Source of the DNA: Hibiscus mutabilis
Taxonomy: Eukaryota; Streptophyta; Magnoliopsida; Malvales; Malvaceae
DNA length: 64,000 bases
Assembly (NCBI GenBank): GCA_019671005.1
Contig: CM033732.1
Coordinates: 41,963,392 to 42,027,391, forward strand
Direction of reading: 5' to 3'
Part shown: in pieces, positions 56,606-64,000 of the stretch
Position numbering within the stretch: position 1 is the stretch's first letter
Layout of the letters: every line of letters starts with the position of its first letter
The notes under the pieces: generated by a model
The model's database searches: none
Told to the model about the DNA's origin: nothing
Seen by the model: the letters and a program-made list of their open reading frames with translations, nothing else
Translations under genes and position numbers: made by a program

Positions 56606-59600
56606 TCCGATATTTTCAGGGCCATGTGCGAAAATAAAAAAAATGAGCTCTTATAGAACGAAAGCATATTCTATTATTTTGAACAATTAATTTAATATTT
56701 TATTAGTAAACCATAAAAACATAATTAAATTTTGGCAAATATATTATGTGCATTGTTTTGTTAAGAAAATTTGAAGTAATTGAATTGTAGGGAAATGAGT
56801 GTGATATGAAGCTTGATTTTGATAACTACAAATTTTTTGAAGAATATTGCATTGGAGAAGAGTAGATAGATAATTAAATTTTGGAAAAAAAATAAATTTT
56901 AAGATTTAGAAAGGATAATTAAATGTTAGGACAGATAATTATTTTTTATTTTGTTTTTGTTTAACCATCGGTATCAAGTATCCAACCTAATGGTTGATTA
57001 ATTCAGATTGAGTATTGTAGAATCCATTATGAGGGCGACCCTCCCAACCCTATCTGCTTCATTCACAATGTCAGGATTCAAACCTCTGACCTTGCTTAAG
57101 GGATGTGGTGTCTCATCTCACTAGACCAATTGATTGTTGGCGATTATTTTTTATTGTTAGATTAATTTATTTATTTAATAAATTAAAAATAAAATTTTAA
57201 AATAAAATAATTATTTTTTAGGGGCCCTAGACTAATTGGGGGCCCTGAGCGGTTCCTCACTCTACTCCCCCTATTGCCGGCTCTAGAGAATCAGTGCAGT
57301 ATGTTTAGAAGTTCAATACGATGAATCGGTATAATGTTTTAATCATTATTCATTAATTTAGTGAGTCAAAAGCAATACGGTATACATTTCGGTGCCACTA
57401 TACACTACTAAATCCATACAGTGGAGCAGCAATTCGCTACAAGACTATAATCATCAATTTAGGACCAATTTTAAACTTTTACAAGTTTTAGGGACTAATA
57501 TGTAATTTCAGTAAATTAGAGGTTCTCTCCAAAAATTAAACTTACCAATATGAAATTTAACTAATAAACATCGTACATATAAATTTTTATGCCAATCGGA
57601 GGTCATTTACCCCTTTAATTAATTCATATAATATTCAGTGACCATTCTATAAATTCTCAGAATTACTCCAATGGTTTTTAACAAAATTACTTGTATCAGT
57701 ACCAGTACTCGAGAGGTCGTACTGGTACGTCATGCATGATTCAAACATTATCAATTCCAATGACCAATATGCGATCGATACACTTGTACCAGTATCGATA
57801 CGCCTTTATTATTATGAATATTATTTCTTTTGAACTCCATATTGGCATCGGTACAGGCTGAGCCGTACCGATACGCGTGCCCTAATTTTTAAATTAGATT
57901 AAATATGGTATATGTACCTACATGATCGTATCGATACCTAGGTATAGTAATTTTCCAGCGTTGAAATCCCGTACTGATTCGCCCAATGCAAAGATCGATA
58001 CACCTTGTTAACCAACGTTGACCTAGTCCAAAAATGCATACTCGCATCGATATGAAATTACCCATATCGGTACGGCAGGGTCTGTAATGACAGATTTGGT
58101 CTAGTTTTTATCCATTTTGACCTATCATACACTGTCCATATTCTACTATCATGCCAAATTTCATAGTCATATGAATCCATTTAAAGGGTTTTTACCTTCT
58201 TAGGCCAAATATGCTTATTTTACCACCTTTAGCCAATTCCAAAACAACATTTTAGGCTCATTAAGCTTATACTTGCCATATGCAACTTATACACAACAAA
58301 AGGGCTATAAGTGGTTAGTTTAACTACTTTACCACCATTCTAGGGGTTTGTAAGGATAATAAACATTACTCTATGCTCGTTGTGACTTGCTAAAAACCTT
58401 CAACCTTCCCGATCTCACAACGGTGACTTCTTTAACCTAAAATGCATGAGATGAAATGCATTAGGAATACTTACCTAGTGAGGTTGTCATAAATAACATC
58501 GATAACAATGAGATGCATTCCAAATCATGGTTGTCAATAACAATGTTATAAATGATGTTCAATGACAATAATATCACTTTCAATAATATTCCTTGGATCG
58601 ATTCAAGATAGTGGACACGCGAATTCTTAAGCCTTGCCACATCAATGAATGGTCTAATCCCTCTGCCTCGCCAAATGACGAATAACACAAGCATCCCTCC
58701 GTCTCACCACAATAAAGGTCGTAGCCCAAGGACCGTAGTCCACCCGTACCAATGATCTCATGAATTCTATAGCATGCCAATTGTATCTAATGTCCTTTTG
58801 AATCCAAGGTTCAATAACAATGTAGATGTCGACGTTCCAATAGCAATAGTGATGATCAATGTTTCGATGACAATATCAATGATCAATGTTTCGATGACAA
58901 TATCAATGCCTATTTCAATATCCAATGGCTATGACAATGATACTTTCAATACCCGATAGTCAATATCTTCATGTATCAATATTACAATGATGACAATAAC
59001 AATAACAATGATACTATGGTCGATATTTGATACAATAGCTTACCGATGCTTACCAATGAAGCCTCCAAAGAGGTTCGATGCAATATCCTTTTACAAAATG
59101 TTAGCTATGCAAAAATCAATATCAATGAAACTCGGGAAAGGCACCTAGCCTATTCTCGAGACTCTAATCAGACTCACCTTGTTTTTTAAGTTCCTACGGC
59201 TCTTGGATTGCCACTCCTTTGTTCCTAGCTTTAGATGGAGATGGTGACCCTTCTTTGTAATGCCCCAAATTTGGGCCTATGAGTTAGCTAGGGTGGTTAG
59301 ACGACTTGGGTGAACCAGGGTTAGTGTTGAGTTAGTTTCAGGAAATTTAATCGGATAAAATAGTTTTTAGATAAAATAAAATATGAAAAAATTATTTAAA
59401 ATGTTTAATTAATATATTGAACATATGTGAGCTGTCAATTTGATGAAATTAATTCAGACTAAAAGACATTTTGGGTTGGTGACCAAAATGTAAAGTTTTC
59501 AAAACTATTTTGGTGACTAAATCGTAAAAGGGTCAAAACTTAGAATCTTTAAGGAGCTATTAAACCCAATTGTTTTATCAGACTTTTTCCTTAATTTTGG

Positions 59601-60350
59601 CTAGTTTTAAAATGGTTTTTAAGGAATTAATAAATGGTATAAAAGGGAGTTTATTTGGTTTTAATTAAAACTAACCCAAATAGTTTTCTCACGTAACTAA
59701 CTTTCTCCATACTATTTTCTCTCAAATTCTCAACAACAAAACTGCTATTTTCTCTCCAAATATTCAATGGATTCATCTTTTTAATTCTATGTTTGATTTC
59801 AACAATGATTCTTTATCAAACTTCTATTTCTACATTGGATTTCTCTTCAAATCAAACCAAATAAGAAAGGAGTCAACTATTAGAGGTAATTTTCGTTTCT
59901 CTCCTCTAATTGAAGGTTCTTTACTGAAATTCTCAAGTTCTTGATCCTTTACAATCAATTTTTGTTATGTGTTGATGATTGAATCAAGAAATTAAGGTTT
60001 TATATTAATTTTGTTAAGGAAATTGATTGAGCCTGTTATGGATCTGATTTGTTGTGATCTTGATTGAGTTAGATCATATTTCAAGTGTATATTAATATTA
60101 TGAGATGTGATTTGCAAAAGAAATCCAGAAACTAATAGAATTGCTAATTTCCTAGGTTGATTGAAGTTAGTTTTTGGGTTGTTTATGGTGTTAAATGATT
60201 ATTGAAGGTATAAGGATTCTTAGAAAGTGTTTTTGGCTGGGTTTTGATAAGAATAGGATGTTAGATTTGTAGGTTTGTTGATTAGTATTGGGTGGATGAT
60301 GTTTGAGAAGGATTTTGGTAGTTTCGGCTTGGTTTCAAAAGGTTTATGTA
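56606..60350. repeat. 3.75-kb tandem unit 2
   Basis: 3,745 bp, nearly identical to units 1 and 3 but with private small changes, for example near 57,295-57,330, 57,770, 57,990, 58,045, 58,660, 59,130, 59,170 and 59,315. Several alter the palindrome words and shift the minus-strand open frame. Confidence 0.95.
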
Positions 60351-63300
60351 TCCGATATTTTCAGGGCCATGTGCGAAAATAAAAAAAATGAGCTCTTATA
60401 GAACGAAAGCATATTCTATTATTTTGAACAATTAATTTAATATTTTATTAGTAAACCATAAAAACATAATTAAATTTTGGCAAATATATTATGTGCATTG
60501 TTTTGTTAAGAAAATTTGAAGTAATTGAATTGTAGGGAAATGAGTGTGATATGAAGCTTGATTTTGATAACTACAAATTTTTTGAAGAATATTGCATTGA
60601 GAAGAGTAGATAGATAATTAAATTTTGGAAAAAAATAAATTTTAAGATTTAGAAAGGATAATTAAATGTTAGGACAGATAATTATTTTTTATTTTGTTTT
60701 TGTTTAACCATCTAGTATCAAGTATCCAACCTAATGGTTGATTAATTCAGATTGAGTATTGTAGAATCCATTATGAGGGCGACCCTCCCAACCCTATCTG
60801 CTTCATTCACAATGTCAGGATTCAAACCTCTGACCTTGCTTAAGGGATGTGGTGTCTCATCTCACTAGACCAATTGATTGTTGGCGATTATTTTTTATTG
60901 TTAGATTAATTTATTTATTTAATAAATTAAAAATAAAATTTTAAAATAAAATAATTATTTTTTAGGGGCCCTAGACTAATTGGGGGCCCTGAGCGGTCCC
61001 TCACTCTACTCCCCCTATTGCCGGCTCTAGAGAATCAGGTCTGAGTATGTTACCGAAGTTCAATACGGTAATCGGTATAATGTTTTAATCATTATTCATT
61101 AATTTAGTGAGTCAAAAGCAATACGGTATACATTTCGGTGCCACTATACACTACTAAATCCATACAGTGGAGCAGCAATTCGCTACAAGACTATAATCAT
61201 CAATTTAGGACCAATTTTAAACTTTTACAAGTTTTAGGGACTAATATGTAATTTCAGTAAATTAGAGGTTCTCTCCAAAAATTAAACTTACCAATATGAA
61301 ATTTAACTAATAAACATCGTACATATAAATTTTTATGCCAATCGGAGGTCATTTACCCCTTTAATTAATTCATATAATATTCAGTGACCATTCTATAAAT
61401 TCTCAGAATTACTCCAATGGTTTTTAACAAAATTACTTGTATCAGTACCAGTACTCGAGAGGTCGTACTGGTACGTCATGCATGATTCAAACATTATCAA
61501 TTCCAATGACCAATATGCGTACTGATACACTTGTACCAGTATCGATACGCCTTTATTATTATGAATATTATTTCTTTTGAACTCCATATTGGCATCGGTA
61601 CAGGCTGAGCCGTACCGATACGCGTGCCCTAATTTTTAAATTAGATTAAATATGGTATATGTACCTACATGATCGTATCGATACCTAGGTATAGTAATTT
61701 TCCAGCGTTGAAATCCCGTACTGATTCGCCCAATGCAGTATCGATACACCTTGTTAACCAACGTTGACCTAGTCCAAAAATGCATACTCGTACCGATATG
61801 AAATTACCCATATCGGTACGGCAGGGTCTGTAATGACAGATTTGGTCTAGTTTTTATCCATTTTGACCTATCATACACTGTCCATATTCTACTATCATGC
61901 CAAATTTCATAGTCATATGAATCCATTTAAAGGGTTTTTACCTTCTTAGGCCAAATATGCTTATTTTACCACCTTTAGCCAATTCCAAAACAACATTTTA
62001 GGCTCATTAAGCTTATACTTGCCATATGCAACTTATACACAACAAAAGGGCTATAAGTGGTTAGTTTAACTACTTTACCACCATTCTAGGGGTTTGTAAG
62101 GATAATAAACATTACTCTATGCTCGTTGTGACTTGCTAAAAACCTTCAACCTTCCCGATCTCACAACGGTGACTTCTTTAACCTAAAATGCATGAGATGA
62201 AATGCATTAGGAATACTTACCTAGTGAGGTTGTCATAAATAACATCGATAACAATGAGATGCATTCCAAATCATGGTTGTCAATAACAATGTTATAAATG
62301 ATGTTCAATGACAATAATATCACTTTCAATAATATTCCTTGGATCGATTCAAGATAGTGGACACGCGAATTCTTAAGCCTTGCCACATCAATGAATGGTC
62401 TAATCCTCTCTGCCTCGCCAAATGACGAATAACACAAGCATCCCTCCGTCTCACCACAATAAAGGTCGTAGCCCAAGGACCGTAGTCCACCCGTACCAAT
62501 GATCTCATGAATTCTATAGCATGCCAATTGTATCTAATGTCCTTTTGAATCCAAGGTTCAATAACAATGTAGATGTCGACGTTCCAATAGCAATAGTGAT
62601 GATCAATGTTTCGATGACAATATCAATGATCAATGTTTCGATGACAATATCAATGCCTATTTCAATATCCAATGGCTATGACAATGATACTTTCAATACC
62701 CGATAGTCAATATCTTCATGTATCAATATTACAATGATGACAATAACAATAACAATGATACTATGGTCGATATTTGATACAATAGCTTACCGATGCTTAC
62801 CAATGAAGCCTCCAAAGAGGTTCGATGCAATATCCTTTTACAAAATGTTAGCTATGCAAAAATCAATATCAATGAAACTGGGAAAGGCACCTAGCCTATT
62901 CTCGAGACTCTAACTGTACTCACCTTGTTTTTTAAGTTCCTACGGCTCTTGGATTGCCACTCCTTTGTTCCTAGCTTTAGATGGAGATGGTGACCCTTCT
63001 TTGTAATGCCCCAAATTTGGGCCTATGAGTTAGCTAGGGTGGTTAGACGACTTGGGTGAACCGGGTTAGTGTTCGAGTTAGTTTCAGGAAATTTAATCGG
63101 ATAAAATAGTTTTTAGATAAAATAAAATATGAAAAAATTATTTAAAATGTTTAATTAATATATTGAACATATGTGAGCTGTCAATTTGATGAAATTAATT
63201 CAGACTAAAAGACATTTTGGGTTGGTGACCAAAATGTAAAGTTTTCAAAACTATTTTGGTGACTAAATCGTAAAAGGGTCAAAACTTAGAATCTTTAAGG

Positions 63301-64000
63301 AGCTATTAAACCCAATTGTTTTATCAGACTTTTTCCTTAATTTTGGCTAGTTTTAAAATGGTTTTTAAGGAATTAATAAATGGTATAAAAGGGAGTTTAT
63401 TTGGTTTTAATTAAAACTAACCCAAATAGTTTTCTCACGTAACTAACTTTCTCCATACTATTTTCTCTCAAATTCTCAACAACAAAACTGCTATTTTCTC
63501 TCCAAATATTCAATGGATTCATCTTTTTAATTCTATGTTTGATTTCAACAATGATTCTTTATCAAACTTCTATTTCTACATTGGATTTCTCTTCAAATCA
63601 AACCAAATAAGAAAGGAGTCAACTATTAGAGGTAATTTTCGTTTCTCTCCTCTAATTGAAGGTTCTTTACTGAAATTCTCAAGTTCTTGATCCTTTACAA
63701 TCAATTTTTTGTTATGTGTTGATGATTGAATCAAGAAATTAAGGTTTTATATTAATTTTGTTAAGGAAATTGATTGAGCCTGTTATGGATCTGATTTGTT
63801 GTGATCTTGATTGAGTTAGATCATATTTCAAGTGTATATTAATATTATGAGATGTGATTTACAAAAGAAATCCAGAAACTAATAGAATTGCTAATTTCCT
63901 AGGTTGATTGAAGTTAGTTTTTGGGTTGTTTATGGTGTTAAATGATTATTGAAGGTATAAGGATTCTTAGAAAGTGTTTTTGGCTGGGTTTTGATAAGAA
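60351..64000. repeat. 3.75-kb tandem unit 3 (cut by window end)
   Basis: 3,650 bp, about 97% of a unit, with the window ending roughly 95 bp before the next expected junction. The array therefore probably continues outside the window. Confidence 0.92.

Overview
The window looks like gene-poor, repeat-rich nuclear DNA of a flowering plant, most likely a eudicot. Support comes from Ty3/gypsy Tat/Ogre-lineage LTR retrotransposons, plant L1-type LINE relics, tRNA-derived SINEs, hAT- and Mutator-type MITEs, and small plant EF-hand genes with TATA boxes. The Tat proteins and their leading open reading frame resemble those common in Malvales such as cotton and cacao, but that placement is a low-confidence inference. 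Nothing prokaryotic or organellar was seen.

Layout. 1-21,440: a 17.9-kb Tat/Ogre-type element (element 1, 290-18,161, target duplication ACTAC) with 2.8-kb LTRs sits inside a degenerate tandem repeat. That repeat lies next to a fragment of a related element on the minus strand (element 2, leader plus LTR, 19,985 to about 21,440). Element 1 has, in order, a tRNA-Arg-type primer site, a DUF7745-like ORF1, gag-protease with a G-patch, a candidate 213-nt intron, RT, a decayed RNase H, a second archaeal-like RNase H, integrase, a TATATAGG-containing tandem array, a polypurine tract and the 3' LTR. All its reading frames are broken. 21,441-24,815: AT-rich DNA with no gene seen.

24,816-48,800: the only credible host genes, four small two-EF-hand calcium-binding protein genes, all on the minus strand. 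The first has its C-terminus rewritten by a 170-bp hAT MITE. It is separated from the other three by a LINE ORF1 relic (26,417-28,107) and by element 3 (28,108-41,542), a Tat-related element with gag-like relics but no pol that I could find. The 5' LTR of element 3 holds a 691-bp Mutator-type foldback MITE and a 1,029-bp solo copia LTR. The other three EF-hand genes lie in tandem duplications of about 2.7 kb, which carry a SINE that predates the duplication.

48,800-64,000: a foldback MITE (about 49,575-50,095), the 5' half of a second LINE (50,739-52,856), and three near-identical head-to-tail units of about 3.75 kb (52,857 to the window end). Each unit contains a SINE, a cluster of GTATCGATAC-type palindromes, a cryptic simple repeat and the start of a Ty3/gypsy-like LTR with its own TATA box.

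How it fits together: this is nested transposon accumulation around a small tandem family of calcium-sensor genes. The target duplications and the uninterrupted paralogues let the order of events be read. Coordinates of broken genes mark the span of homology, not an intact frame.
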